Assembly: GCA_019637155.1 (NCBI GenBank)
Contig: JAHBWE010000006.1
Location: 62,001 to 126,000 of the forward strand
DNA: 64,000 nucleotides
Source of the DNA: Labilithrix sp.
Lineage (GTDB): Bacteria; Myxococcota_A; Polyangia; Polyangiales; Polyangiaceae
Reading direction: 5' to 3'
In this document: positions 42,438 through 50,998 of the stretch, in pieces
Layout: every line of letters starts with the position of its first letter
How positions within the stretch are numbered: the stretch's first letter is position 1
Notes under the pieces: model-generated
Told to the model about the DNA's origin: nothing
Seen by the model: the letters and a program-made list of their open reading frames with translations, nothing else
The model's database searches: none
Position numbers and translations under genes: made by a program

Positions 42438-44546
42438 ATGCAAGGTCCGCTGCCCGCACCGACGGCAACGGGGTCGTTCGTCAAGACCCCGTTCCCCCAT
42501 CTGATGGTCTACGCCCTCGAACGGAGGCTGACGGGGACCTTCGAGCTGTCGCGCGGCGCGATCTCGATGGCGACGATCCTCGTGATGGGCGGCTGCCCCG
42601 CGAAGATCCGCACGAGCGATCCGGTGCACTTCCTCGGGAACGTGCTCCTCGAGCTCGGGATGATCACGCCGGCCCACCTCCAGGCGTCCCTCGCGCAGAT
42701 GCAGGGGAGGCTCCAGGGCCAGGTCCTCCTCCAGATGAACGCGATCGACGCGGCGCGCCTCGACGCGGGCCTCCGCTCGCAGGTCGAGCGCAAGGTCGAG
42801 CACCTCTTCGGCCTCTCGACCGACACGACGTTCGCCTATTACGACAACGTCGATCTGCTCCAGCAGTACGGCGGCCCGCCGACCCCGATCGATCCGTTCC
42901 CCGTCCTGTGGCGCGGCTGCCGCGAGCAGCCTGCGTTCGAGCACGTCGACGCCACGTATCGCCGCGCCGGCGCCGCGCTCCTCCGCGTCGCGCCGACCGC
43001 GCAGATCGAGCGGTTCGCCTTCACGCCGCAAGAGCGCGAGGCGGTCGAGATGCTGCGCCACCGCCCCGCGCGCGCGGTGGACGTCGCGGGCATGCTCGGC
43101 CCGCGCCTCGGTCAGACCCTCGTCTACTTCCTGATGATCATGAAGCAGGTCGATCTGATCGACGGGACGCAGCCGATGGCGCCCGCTCAGGCCGCCCCCG
43201 CTCCGGCCCCCGCGGGTCCGCCGCCTTCGGCGCCCGGCAGCGCGCGCCAGATCGCCGCCGCCGCCCCCGCCGCCGCGGCGCCGCCCCAGCAGCAGATCGC
43301 GCGCGTCCAGCTCCAGCGTCAGGCCGCGCCCGGCCGCGGGCCGATGGTCGTCGAAGAGGTCGCGACGCCGTCGGCGCGTGACGATCGCGCCGCCCCACCG
43401 AGCGGCGCGCCACCGACGAGCGGCGCGTTCGGCGCGAGCGCGTTCGGCGCAGCACCACCGAGCAGCGGCGGCGGCGCGTTCAGGCCGCCCACGCCCCCGC
43501 AGGCGATGAGCCCGGCGCCGGCCCCCGTCATCTCCGCGCCGGCCGTGCCGGCGGGTCCGCTCGACATCGGATCGATGATCGTCCAGACGATCCAGCAGTC
43601 GAACGCGCCGCCGGCGATGCCCAGCGCCGCGCCGGCGCCGGCCTCCGCCCCGGCGGTCCCCGCCGCCGCAAAGGTGCCGAGCGTCGAGATGCCGGCCGTG
43701 GAGCCCGTCGCCGACACGTCCGCGAACGACAAGAACCTCACCGCCGAGCAGCGATCGCTCAAGCAGAAGATCCTCGACCGCGCGGCGACGATCACGGGGC
43801 AGGACTACTTCCAGATGCTCGGCGTCGATCGCGACGCGTCGACGGAGCAGATCCAGAAGGCCTTCTTCGGCCTCGCGAAGGTGTGGCACCCCGATCGTCT
43901 CCCGCCCGCGCTCATCGACGTGAAGGACGCGTGCAGCAAGGTCTTCACCCACCTCACCGAGGCGAACCAGACCCTGAGCGATCCTGGCAAGCGCCAGGAC
44001 TACCTGAAGCTCCTCAAGGAGGGCGGCGCGACGCCGGAGGACCAGCAGAAGATCCAGGCGATCCTCGAGGCGGCGCAGGAGTTCCAGAAGGTCGAGTTCC
44101 TCCTCAAGCGAAACCCCACCGATCCGCAGGCGCACGAGCTCGTGCGCCGCTGCGTCCAGCTCGACGACGAGCAGGTCGACTACCTCGCGACGCTCGCGTG
44201 GCTCGACGCGCAGAAGCCGGAGTGGCTCAGCCGCGAGAAGACGCTCGAGAAGGCGATCATCCTCGATCGCTGCATCCAGAAGAACCCGAACTGCGAGCGC
44301 GCCTACTTCTACCGCGGCATGCTCTACAAGCGCGCCGAGGAGTTCAGCAAGGCGCTCAAGGACTTCAAGAAGGCGGCGGAGCTCAACCCGCGCAACCTCG
44401 ACGCGATGCGCGAGGTCCGCCTCCACAACATGCGCGGCGGTCAGAACAAAGGCGCCGTGTCCGGCCCCGGCCGTCCCAGCGCCGCGCCCGCCGCCGCGCC
44501 GGCCGAGAAGATCGGCGGCTTCCTCGGCAAGCTGTTCAAGAAGTAG
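42438..44546 (+). CDS. DUF4388-like, J-domain and TPR fusion protein
   Basis: 702 residues. The N-terminal region (about 15-110) follows the DUF4388/PATAN pattern (LTGTFELSRGAISMATILVMGGCPAKIRTSDP). A low-complexity Pro/Ala linker (about 235-435) leads to a J domain (about 454-520) with the HPD motif (VWHPDRLPP). The C-terminal 150 residues are TPR-like (AYFYRGMLYKRAEEFSKALKDFKKAAELNP). The J domain normally recruits Hsp70 (DnaK), so the protein probably targets a client, perhaps via the DUF4388 domain. It is divergent from the operon at 42332 (105-base gap). Confidence 0.85.
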   Translation: MQGPLPAPTATGSFVKTPFPHLMVYALERRLTGTFELSRGAISMATILVMGGCPAKIRTSDPVHFLGNVLLELGMITPAHLQASLAQMQGRLQGQVLLQMNAIDAARLDAGLRSQVERKVEHLFGLSTDTTFAYYDNVDLLQQYGGPPTPIDPFPVLWRGCREQPAFEHVDATYRRAGAALLRVAPTAQIERFAFTPQEREAVEMLRHRPARAVDVAGMLGPRLGQTLVYFLMIMKQVDLIDGTQPMAPAQAAPAPAPAGPPPSAPGSARQIAAAAPAAAAPPQQQIARVQLQRQAAPGRGPMVVEEVATPSARDDRAAPPSGAPPTSGAFGASAFGAAPPSSGGGAFRPPTPPQAMSPAPAPVISAPAVPAGPLDIGSMIVQTIQQSNAPPAMPSAAPAPASAPAVPAAAKVPSVEMPAVEPVADTSANDKNLTAEQRSLKQKILDRAATITGQDYFQMLGVDRDASTEQIQKAFFGLAKVWHPDRLPPALIDVKDACSKVFTHLTEANQTLSDPGKRQDYLKLLKEGGATPEDQQKIQAILEAAQEFQKVEFLLKRNPTDPQAHELVRRCVQLDDEQVDYLATLAWLDAQKPEWLSREKTLEKAIILDRCIQKNPNCERAYFYRGMLYKRAEEFSKALKDFKKAAELNPRNLDAMREVRLHNMRGGQNKGAVSGPGRPSAAPAAAPAEKIGGFLGKLFKK

Positions 44547-45846
44547 GGCGCGCCGCGCGCATCGGCGAGAGGCTCGGCTTCTGCACCTCCGCCGCGCCGA
44601 GGTGGCCGAAGCGCGCGGTGAAGTCCACCGGCTTCATGTTCGCCGCCTGCGCGAGGCGCGAGAGCTCCACCGTGTCGGCGAAGTCCGCCTCCTTCAGGCG
44701 CAGCATGTAGCTCCGCGCGATCTTGTAGCGGTCGGACTCGATGTCGACCATGCGGACGCGCATGCGGCCCGTGGTCGGGTCCATGATCTGATCGAACGGC
44801 ACCGGCACGAAGCGGCCGCGCTGCATGCTGATGAGGGCGCGGTCGCCGCCTTCGATCACGTAGCGCGCGGCGCAGTAGCCGAGGTCACGCGTGTATTCTG
44901 CATCGAATGGGATGGGGTCCGCGCAGCGGAGCTCGTAGCCGATGTTCTTCGGCACGATCGTGGTCTTGATCGCGAGCTTCTTGAGCTCCTTCTGCACCGC
45001 GAGCTTCACGATGTTGCCGAAGTCGACCTCCGCGATGCGGATGTGCCCGTGCTCGTCGCGCTCGACTCCCTCCATGCCCTCGAGGTCGGCCGGATCGATG
45101 ACCTCGACGAGGCCCTCCGCGAGGACCGCGACGCCGTCGGGGCGGCCGTGCGAGATGCGCTTGATGATGGCGCCGCACAGCGTGTCGACGACCTCGGAGA
45201 GCCGCACCCCGTTCTTTCCCGCGTGGGGGGTGAACTCCTCCGGCACGAGCGAGAGCGTCGCGCCGGCGGCCTTGCCGATGCCGAGCGCGAGGTGGCCCGC
45301 CTTCCGGCCCATCGCGATGACGAAGTACCAGCGCGAGGTCGTCTTCGCGTCGACCATCAGGTTCTTCACGATCTCGGCGCCGATGTGGCGCGCGGTCTGG
45401 AACCCGAAGGTGTAGACGTCCTGCGGCAGATCGAGGTCGTTGTCGATCGTCTTCGGGACGTGGACGACGCGGAGCTTGCCCTTCGACGCCTTCGCGAGCT
45501 GGGACGCGCTGAAGCAGGTGTCGTCGCCGCCGATCGAGACGAGCATGCCGACGCCGAGTCGATCGAGCGCGTCGAGCGCGTTCTGCATGTTCTTCGGGTT
45601 CTTGGTCGGGTTCGCGCGCGCGATGCCGAGCATCGAGCCGCCGCGGAAGTGGATCCGGCTCGTGTCCGCGATCGACAGCGGGACCACGCGCGAGGTGTCG
45701 CCTTCCATGAGCCACTTGTAGCCGTCCATGATCCCGAGGACCTCGACGCCGGAGAGGACGGCGCGGATCGTCGCGGCGCCGATCACGCTGTTGATGCCGG
45801 GCGCGGGACCACCCCCGACGAGGATGGCGAGCTTGTCGTCTGTCAT
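44536..45846 (-). CDS. pfp: Diphosphate-dependent phosphofructokinase
   Basis: 436 residues from ATG at 45846. The nucleotide/phosphate loop is GGGPAPGINS (11-20). The active-site block reads SIGGDDTCFS (GGDD 106-109), and the next is PKTIDND (131-137) with Lys132. ATP-PFKs have GGDG and PGTIDND; Asp and Lys in these two places mark the PPi-using type. It phosphorylates fructose-6-phosphate with PPi, reversibly. The last 10 bases overlap the convergent J-domain gene. The divergent aldo/keto reductase starts 31 bases upstream. Confidence 0.9.
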   Translation of the reverse strand: MTDDKLAILVGGGPAPGINSVIGAATIRAVLSGVEVLGIMDGYKWLMEGDTSRVVPLSIADTSRIHFRGGSMLGIARANPTKNPKNMQNALDALDRLGVGMLVSIGGDDTCFSASQLAKASKGKLRVVHVPKTIDNDLDLPQDVYTFGFQTARHIGAEIVKNLMVDAKTTSRWYFVIAMGRKAGHLALGIGKAAGATLSLVPEEFTPHAGKNGVRLSEVVDTLCGAIIKRISHGRPDGVAVLAEGLVEVIDPADLEGMEGVERDEHGHIRIAEVDFGNIVKLAVQKELKKLAIKTTIVPKNIGYELRCADPIPFDAEYTRDLGYCAARYVIEGGDRALISMQRGRFVPVPFDQIMDPTTGRMRVRMVDIESDRYKIARSYMLRLKEADFADTVELSRLAQAANMKPVDFTARFGHLGAAEVQKPSLSPMRAARPTS

Positions 45847-45877
45847 GAGCGGGCGCCATCGTAACGCGTGACTAGGC

Positions 45878-46879
45878 ATGGCTCCATGGCTACCGTTCCG
45901 CGCCGTGAAGACGGTGCTCGAAGAGGTGTCGAAGCGACGTGAGGCTGGGAAGAACGCGCCGGCGTGTCTCGGCGCGATGAACTTCGGACGCCGCACCGAC
46001 GAGGCGGAGTCGAAGCGCATCATCGCGCGCGCGCTCGAGCTCGGCGTCCGTCACTTCGACACCGCGAACGCGTACGTCGACGGCGCCTCCGAGCGCATCG
46101 TCGGCGAGGCGCTCGCCGGCAAGCGCGAGGAGGTCGTGCTCGCGACGAAGTGCGGCTTCGGCCGCGTCGACGGCAAGCCGGAGGGCCTCTCGCGCGAGCG
46201 GCTCTTCGCCGCGATCGACGAGAGCTTGAAGCGGCTCGGGACCGACTACGTCGACGTCTACTACCTGCACGTCCCCGATCACGCGACGCCGATCGAGGAG
46301 ACGCTCGACGCGGTCCTTGAGCTGATCGACAAGAAGAAGATCCTCGCGTGGGGGATCTCGAACTACGCCGCGTGGCAGGTGCTCGAGATGATCCGGCCCG
46401 CGCGCGCGGGCCTCCCCAAGCCCGCGATCGCGCAGCACCTCTACAACGTCCTCATTCGCGAGCTCGACGTCGAGTGGTTCTCGTTCGCGCGCAAGTACGA
46501 GGTCCACACCACGGTGTACAACCCGCTCGCGGGCGGTCTCCTCGCGGGCAAGCACCTTCGCGACGGCTCCACGCAGAAGGGCTCGCGCTTCGACAAGAAC
46601 AAGCTCTACCAAGGGCGCTACTTCACCGACGCGATGTTCGATCGCGTCGACGCGCTCGCCGACGTCGCGAAGGCGGAGGGCATGAGCGTGCTCGAGCTCT
46701 CGTACGCGTGGCTCGCGGGCGCGCCCGGCGTCGACTCGATCCTGCTCGGCCCCGGCTCGGTGCAGCAGCTCGACGAGGGCCTCCAGGCGTGCCGGCGCGG
46801 GCTCTCGCCGGAGGTGCGCGGCATCGTCGACGCGCTCCATCGCGCCTGGATGGGCACCGACGCGCACTACGTTCGATGA
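45878..46879 (+). CDS. Aldo/keto reductase
   Basis: 333 residues. Catalytic residues are Asp and Tyr in HFDTANAYVDGASE, Lys in VVLATKCGFG and His in VDVYYLHVPDH. Cofactor-binding blocks are GISNYAAWQVLEM, TTVYNPLAGGLL and the C-terminal SILLGPGSVQQLDEGLQA. The family uses NADPH to reduce aldehydes or ketones; the substrate is not evident. Upstream in-frame GTG 45905 is a possible shorter start. The stop codon overlaps the next start (ATGA), so the two genes are coupled. Confidence 0.92.
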   Translation: MAPWLPFRAVKTVLEEVSKRREAGKNAPACLGAMNFGRRTDEAESKRIIARALELGVRHFDTANAYVDGASERIVGEALAGKREEVVLATKCGFGRVDGKPEGLSRERLFAAIDESLKRLGTDYVDVYYLHVPDHATPIEETLDAVLELIDKKKILAWGISNYAAWQVLEMIRPARAGLPKPAIAQHLYNVLIRELDVEWFSFARKYEVHTTVYNPLAGGLLAGKHLRDGSTQKGSRFDKNKLYQGRYFTDAMFDRVDALADVAKAEGMSVLELSYAWLAGAPGVDSILLGPGSVQQLDEGLQACRRGLSPEVRGIVDALHRAWMGTDAHYVR

Positions 46880-47673
46880 CCCTCGCGCTCACCGACGACG
46901 CGATCGACGCCGCGGTGGCGCACTACCGCGAGCATGGTTGGGCGCGCCTCGGGAAGCTCGTCGACGGGGAGCGCCTCACGCAGCTCCGCGCGCGCGCCGA
47001 CGCGATCATGCTCGGCGAGGTCACGTATCCGGGCCTCTTCTTCCAGCACGACTCCGAGAGCGGCCGCTACGAGGACCTCGAGTACGGCAAGGGCTGGAAG
47101 GGTCCGTCCCTCGCGTATCGGAAGGTGGAGAAGCTCGAGCTCGATCCGCTGTTCTGGGCGTGGATCCGGAACGACGAGTTTCGACGCGTTGCGGCACGGG
47201 TGTACCCCGGGCAGGACGTCTCGCTCTACCGCGCCTTCCTCATGAACAAGCACGCGGGCGGCGGCTCGAACCTCCCGTGGCATCAGGACGGCGGCTCGTT
47301 CTGGGGCCTCGACCGCGATCCAACGCTGCAGATATGGACCGGCCTCGACGACGCGCCGGAGGGGGGAGGCTGCGTCGAGGTCGCGCCGCGGAGCCACCTC
47401 GCGGGTCTCGCGACGCCGCTCGGCGGGGTGGTCCCGGCCGAGAAGCTCGACGCATTTGGTGCAGAATACAAGGCGTTGCCGATCCCGACCGAGGCCGGCG
47501 AGGTCCTCCTCATCCACAATCATGTCTGGCATCGATCGGGCCGGACGACGCCGGGACACCCGCGGCGAGCCCTCTCGGTCTGCTACATGGACGGACGCAC
47601 AGCGTGCCGGCGCCGGAAGCGAGCGCCCCGGACTTTTGTCCAGGTTTTCGCGGCTGAAGGCCCCACATGCTAA
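46876..47673 (+). CDS. Phytanoyl-CoA dioxygenase family protein
   Basis: 265 residues from ATG at 46876. The iron ligands are His and Asp of LPWHQDGGSFWG, and the distal His in IHNHVWHRSG. The 2-oxoglutarate-binding Arg is likely in HPRRALSVCYMDG. An acidic residue and the MNKHAGGGSN loop match plant-like PhyH proteins. The family hydroxylates lipids or secondary metabolites. Coupled to the aldo/keto reductase, which suggests a two-step oxidation-reduction on a small molecule; this is inference. Confidence 0.9.
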   Translation: MTLALTDDAIDAAVAHYREHGWARLGKLVDGERLTQLRARADAIMLGEVTYPGLFFQHDSESGRYEDLEYGKGWKGPSLAYRKVEKLELDPLFWAWIRNDEFRRVAARVYPGQDVSLYRAFLMNKHAGGGSNLPWHQDGGSFWGLDRDPTLQIWTGLDDAPEGGGCVEVAPRSHLAGLATPLGGVVPAEKLDAFGAEYKALPIPTEAGEVLLIHNHVWHRSGRTTPGHPRRALSVCYMDGRTACRRRKRAPRTFVQVFAAEGPTC

Positions 47674-47683
47674 TGTCGTTTTC

Positions 47684-48595
47684 GTGATCTCTGGGCGCGT
47701 CCTCGTCATCGACGGAGACGAGTGGACCAGCCAACTTCTCGTGCGCGGTTTACGCGAGAAGGGCTACACCGTCGACTCGTGCACCGAAGCCATGCCGGGC
47801 TTCCGGAAGGCGTGCGAGACGATCCCGGACTGCATCGTCCTCGCGCCTGAGCTTCCGGACATCGACGGCGCGTGGGTCGCGCGCCGGGTGCGCACGGAGT
47901 CGGGCCCCATCTCGCGGGTGCCCATCCTCTTCGTGGGTGAGCTCACGGAGCCGACGCTCCGCACCCAGACGCTCAACGTCGGCGCGGACGTCTTCCTCTC
48001 CCGTCCGATCTCGAACGACGAGGTGATCGCGCAGGTCGGCGCGCTCCTCGCGATGGCGCGGCGCCACGGCGGCGGCGGCGGCGAAGCGGAGGGCCAGGCG
48101 CCGTCGACCGCGGCCGCGATCCGCGGCGACCTCTCGGCCTTCCCGCTCGCGAGCATGCTCATGATGTTCGAGATGGAGCGGCGGAGCGGCCAGATCGAGG
48201 TCACCGCGCAGAACGGCAAGCGCGCGACGATCACGATGAACGGTGGCCTCTTCGCGAGCACGGAGATCGGCGGCCAGCAGCGCCCGGCGCTCGAGACGCT
48301 GCGCGAGGTCCTCTCGTGGCGCGCGGGCCGCTTCTCGTTCGCGACGAAGGAGAGCGGCGCGCTCCCGGCCGCGCGCGCGTCGATCGGCGCGCTCGTGCTC
48401 GAGGCGATGCGCCTCGAAGACGAGGAGAAGGAGCAAGCGCTGGAGATCGACACGGACGACCTCATCGAGGAGGACCCGTTCGGAGGCATGCCGTCGCCGA
48501 GCATGCTCCCCGCCCCCGCCCCGAAGCCCGAGCCCGCCAAGGCGGAGGCCCCCCGCGCCGCCGCTCCCCGCCCCCGCGCCGGCGGCTCGCGCTGA
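47684..48595 (+). CDS. Degenerate receiver domain fused to DUF4388
   Basis: 303 residues from GTG at 47684. The receiver fold (1-120) keeps VLVIDGDE at the acid pocket but has Ala54 where the phospho-acceptor Asp belongs (CIVLAPELPDIDG), and Arg in place of the conserved Lys (FLSRPIS). It is therefore unlikely to be phosphorylated. Residues about 145-245 form DUF4388 (IRGDLSAFPLASMLMMFEMERRSGQIEV). A Pro/Ala tail follows. Proteins of this type act as signal adaptors in myxobacteria. The gene is 10 bases after the PhyH-like gene. Confidence 0.87.
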   Translation: MISGRVLVIDGDEWTSQLLVRGLREKGYTVDSCTEAMPGFRKACETIPDCIVLAPELPDIDGAWVARRVRTESGPISRVPILFVGELTEPTLRTQTLNVGADVFLSRPISNDEVIAQVGALLAMARRHGGGGGEAEGQAPSTAAAIRGDLSAFPLASMLMMFEMERRSGQIEVTAQNGKRATITMNGGLFASTEIGGQQRPALETLREVLSWRAGRFSFATKESGALPAARASIGALVLEAMRLEDEEKEQALEIDTDDLIEEDPFGGMPSPSMLPAPAPKPEPAKAEAPRAAAPRPRAGGSR

Positions 48596-48610
48596 TCGCC
48601 GCCGTCGCAC
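48576..48610. repeat. 35-bp direct repeat, first copy (across stop codon)
   Basis: The stretch beginning GCGCCGGCGGCTCGCGCTGA, including the last codons and TGA of the pseudo-receiver gene, is repeated once 73 bases downstream with one mismatch. Confidence 0.8.
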
Positions 48611-48648
48611 GAACAGCTCTGGGTCTAGCTCGATGCCGACCTTGCCGT

Positions 48649-48683
48649 GCGCCGGCGGCTCGCGCTGATCTCCGCCGTCGCAC
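48649..48683. repeat. 35-bp direct repeat, second copy
   Basis: Same stretch as at 48576-48610, with one base changed (ATCGCC to ATCTCC). Both copies retain the CTGA context. Likely a local duplication of the gene's 3' end. Confidence 0.8.
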
Positions 48684-48716
48684 CATTGACGCCGCTGCGT
48701 TGAACGGCCGGCCTTT

Positions 48717-48743
48717 GGTGTATCGCCGTATCGCCGATACACC
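48717..48743. promoter_or_regulatory. Perfect 9-bp inverted repeat upstream of outer-membrane protein gene
   Basis: Arms GGTGTATCG and CGATACACC are perfect complements around a 9-base loop. No T-run follows, so it is not a classical terminator. It lies 87 bases before the ATG at 48830, and could be a regulator-binding site or the end of the upstream transcript. Confidence 0.45.
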
Positions 48744-48829
48744 TCCGCGGGGCGTACGATGTTTTGATGTGATTTCAGCGAGATGTGATGGATGAGGTGG
48801 CTGGCACGACCCACGCAACCGTGGCTGCC

Positions 48830-49795
48830 ATGAAGACTCCCTCGAACCGTCCGTTCTCTCTCGGGATGCGACAGGTGCTCTCCCTCGCGGCCGCCGCGAC
48901 CGCGTTCTGCCTCACGACCCACGCCCTCGCCGACGAGACCCCGAGCACCCCCGTCGAAGCCCCTGCCGCCGCGTCGAATAGCCCGCCCGCTCCGGTCGAG
49001 GCTCCGACGCTCGAGCAGGCTGATGCTGCGTCGCCGGTCGAGCCTCCGGTGGCGCCTGCTCCGGTGACGTCTGGTTCGACGCTCGAGCAGGTCGCGTCGC
49101 CGGTCGAATCGGCGGTCGCGCCGGCGCAGGCACCCGCACCCGCACCCGCGCCCGCGACGTCGGCGTTCGCGGCGATGGCGGGGTTCGAGGTGCCGTCGCT
49201 CGGGCTCGCGCCGCAGAAGGATCGCGCCTCTGCGGCGCCGTCGTCGGACGCGCCGAAGAGCGAGACGCTCCGCATCGGAGGCATGATGGGCGTCGGCTTC
49301 CCGCGTCCGTTCGCGGTCGAGGCGTTCGCGAAGTACAAGCGGGTTGTCGGGGTGGGTGCAGAATACAGTTTCATGCCCGACGCCACGATCATGGGCACCG
49401 ACGTGAAGTTCCGCGGTGTGGCGGCCGATCTCCGCCTCTTCCCTTTCAAGGGCGGCTTCTTCGTCGGCGTCCGCGGCGGCAAGCAGTGGCTCGAGGCGAA
49501 GACGACGCTCACGATCAACCGCGGCGCGCTCGGCACCTACACCGAAGGTGCGGCCGCGAGCACGTGGTTCGTGAATCCGCGCGTCGGCTACCTCAAGACG
49601 TGGGACAACGGCATCACGGTGGGCATCGACGCCGGCGTGCAGATCCCGATCGGCCCGAGCTACGAGCGTCAGATCTCCGGCTCGAGCTACGGCGTCGACA
49701 CGGGCGCGGACAAGGCGCTCGCGACGGTGGCGAACGTCCTCGGCAACAAGACGACGCCGACCATCGACCTCCTCCGCGTCGGCTTCATGTTCTGA
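48830..49795 (+). CDS. Outer-membrane beta-barrel-like protein
   Basis: 321 residues from ATG at 48830; an in-frame GTG at 48785 is possible but less likely, since the signal peptide (LSLAAAATAFCLTTHALA, cleavage before DE) begins after 48830. A Pro/Ala/Val-rich linker (about 36-112, many EAPAPA-like units) precedes a barrel-like domain: IGGMMGVGFPRPFAVEAFAKYKRVVGVGAEYSF, FRGVAADLRLFPFKGGFFVGVRGG and the closing VGFMF. A C-terminal Phe fits outer-membrane insertion. The ligand is unknown. The upstream hairpin and direct repeat may influence expression. Confidence 0.82.
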   Translation: MKTPSNRPFSLGMRQVLSLAAAATAFCLTTHALADETPSTPVEAPAAASNSPPAPVEAPTLEQADAASPVEPPVAPAPVTSGSTLEQVASPVESAVAPAQAPAPAPAPATSAFAAMAGFEVPSLGLAPQKDRASAAPSSDAPKSETLRIGGMMGVGFPRPFAVEAFAKYKRVVGVGAEYSFMPDATIMGTDVKFRGVAADLRLFPFKGGFFVGVRGGKQWLEAKTTLTINRGALGTYTEGAAASTWFVNPRVGYLKTWDNGITVGIDAGVQIPIGPSYERQISGSSYGVDTGADKALATVANVLGNKTTPTIDLLRVGFMF

Positions 49796-49845
49796 CCGCC
49801 TGCGGACGATGGGCTGCGGCGGCGGAAGCTGCTACGCAAAGTACA

Positions 49846-50568
49846 GTGAGCCGCTCGTCGTCCGTCCGCCTCGCCGCCGTGCTTGCCCTCGCGCTCGTGC
49901 CGCTCGTCTCCGCCTGTGGTGACGATCCGGCGGCGACGAGCGACGGCGTGGTCGACGAGTCCGGCGGCGAGACGCCGGCCGCTGCCGACGACGCCGGCGC
50001 GAGCGAGCCGCAGGCCGAAGACGAAGAAGGGAGCCTCCCCGTCGGAACGACGCTGCGTACGACCGCGCGCCTCAACTTCCGTGAGGGACCTTCGACCGAC
50101 GCGCGGATCATCCGCACGCTCCCGATCGGCACGCTCGTGACCGTGATCGAGAGCGCGCCCGACAACGGGTTTTATCGCGTGCGTGTCGACGGCGAGGAGG
50201 GCTGGGTCCACGGCAACTACGTCCAGTCGTCGACGGCGGTGCCGGAGAGCGAGGTGCCGGCGGAGCCCGAGCCGAAGCCGACGGGACGCGTCGAGACATG
50301 CAAGGCTTCGTACTACGCGTCGGGCTCGCGGACTGCGAACGGCGAGCGCTTCGATCCCAACGGCCTGACCGCGGCGCACAAGACGCTCCCCTTCAACACG
50401 AAGGTCCGCGTCACGAACACCGCCACGGGCGCGAGCGTCGACGTTCGGATCAACGATCGCGGCCCGTACGCCGGCGGCCGCTGCATCGATCTCGCGCGCG
50501 GCGCCTTCACGCGCATCGCCCCGACCAGCCAGGGCGTCGCGAACGTGCGCGTCGAGGTCTTGCAGTAG
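49846..50568 (+). CDS. rlpA: RlpA-like lipoprotein with SH3b domain
   Basis: 240 residues from GTG at 49846. The lipobox is LVSAC. After a Glu-rich linker comes an SH3b domain (about 68-120): TLRTTARLNFREGPSTDARIIRTLPIGTLVTV and GWVHGNYVQ. The RlpA DPBB domain follows: CKASYYASGSRTANGERFDPNGLTAAHKTLPFNTKVRVTNT and DVRINDRGPYAGGRCIDLARGAF. RlpA cleaves or binds naked glycan strands at the septum. The Cys pair in CKASYY and GRCIDL is not usual for RlpA. The SPOR domain of classic RlpA is absent; SH3b takes the role of cell-wall binding. Confidence 0.9.
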   Translation: MSRSSSVRLAAVLALALVPLVSACGDDPAATSDGVVDESGGETPAAADDAGASEPQAEDEEGSLPVGTTLRTTARLNFREGPSTDARIIRTLPIGTLVTVIESAPDNGFYRVRVDGEEGWVHGNYVQSSTAVPESEVPAEPEPKPTGRVETCKASYYASGSRTANGERFDPNGLTAAHKTLPFNTKVRVTNTATGASVDVRINDRGPYAGGRCIDLARGAFTRIAPTSQGVANVRVEVLQ

Positions 50569-50632
50569 GCGGCGGCAGGAGCGTGCCGGCCGCTTGAGCG
50601 CGCCGGCGGCTGGAGCGCGCGCGGTCGCCGGT

Positions 50633-50923
50633 TTACCGCCCTCGCGCCGCGAGCACGTATTGGAGCGCGGCGTCCGTATCCGCCGGCGTCAGCGATGCTT
50701 TTCGTCCCATGTCGTCCATCACCGCCGGCCACTTCGCCGCGCCGACCGCGCCGAGATCGGGGTAACCGTGACATCCGTTGCACTTGGCCGCAAAGACCTC
50801 GCGGCCGCGCGCGAGCGCCGGGACCTCGAGCTGGGCGGCGGTCAAGGTCGGGGGCGCGGCGGTCGTCTTTGGGTAGCAGCCGGCGAGGCCGCTCAAGGAG
50901 AGGATGAGGACGCTCCACTTCAT
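50633..50923 (-). CDS. Small c-type cytochrome lipoprotein
   Basis: 96 residues. The lipobox is LAGC. The heme motif is CNGCH (about 48-52), with MDDMGRKAS giving a candidate axial Met. The domain is compact (VFAAKCNGCHGYPDLGAVGAAKWPAVMDDMG). It probably transfers electrons in the periplasm; the partner is unknown. It is divergent from the LysR gene (61-base gap). Confidence 0.88.
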   Translation of the reverse strand: MKWSVLILSLSGLAGCYPKTTAAPPTLTAAQLEVPALARGREVFAAKCNGCHGYPDLGAVGAAKWPAVMDDMGRKASLTPADTDAALQYVLAARGR

Positions 50924-50954
50924 CCGTCCAGCATGACCCGTGCGCGGCTGGTGT

Positions 50955-50998
50955 GGTGTTGCTTAGTTCGATACAGGTTGTTTCATGCACGCAACACC
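50955..50998. promoter_or_regulatory. Inverted repeat spanning the LysR start codon
   Basis: Arms GGTGTTGC and GCAACACC are perfect complements with a 28-base spacer; the second arm falls in codons 3-6. It fits a T-N11-A style LysR site only loosely. It may be coincidental. Confidence 0.25.
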
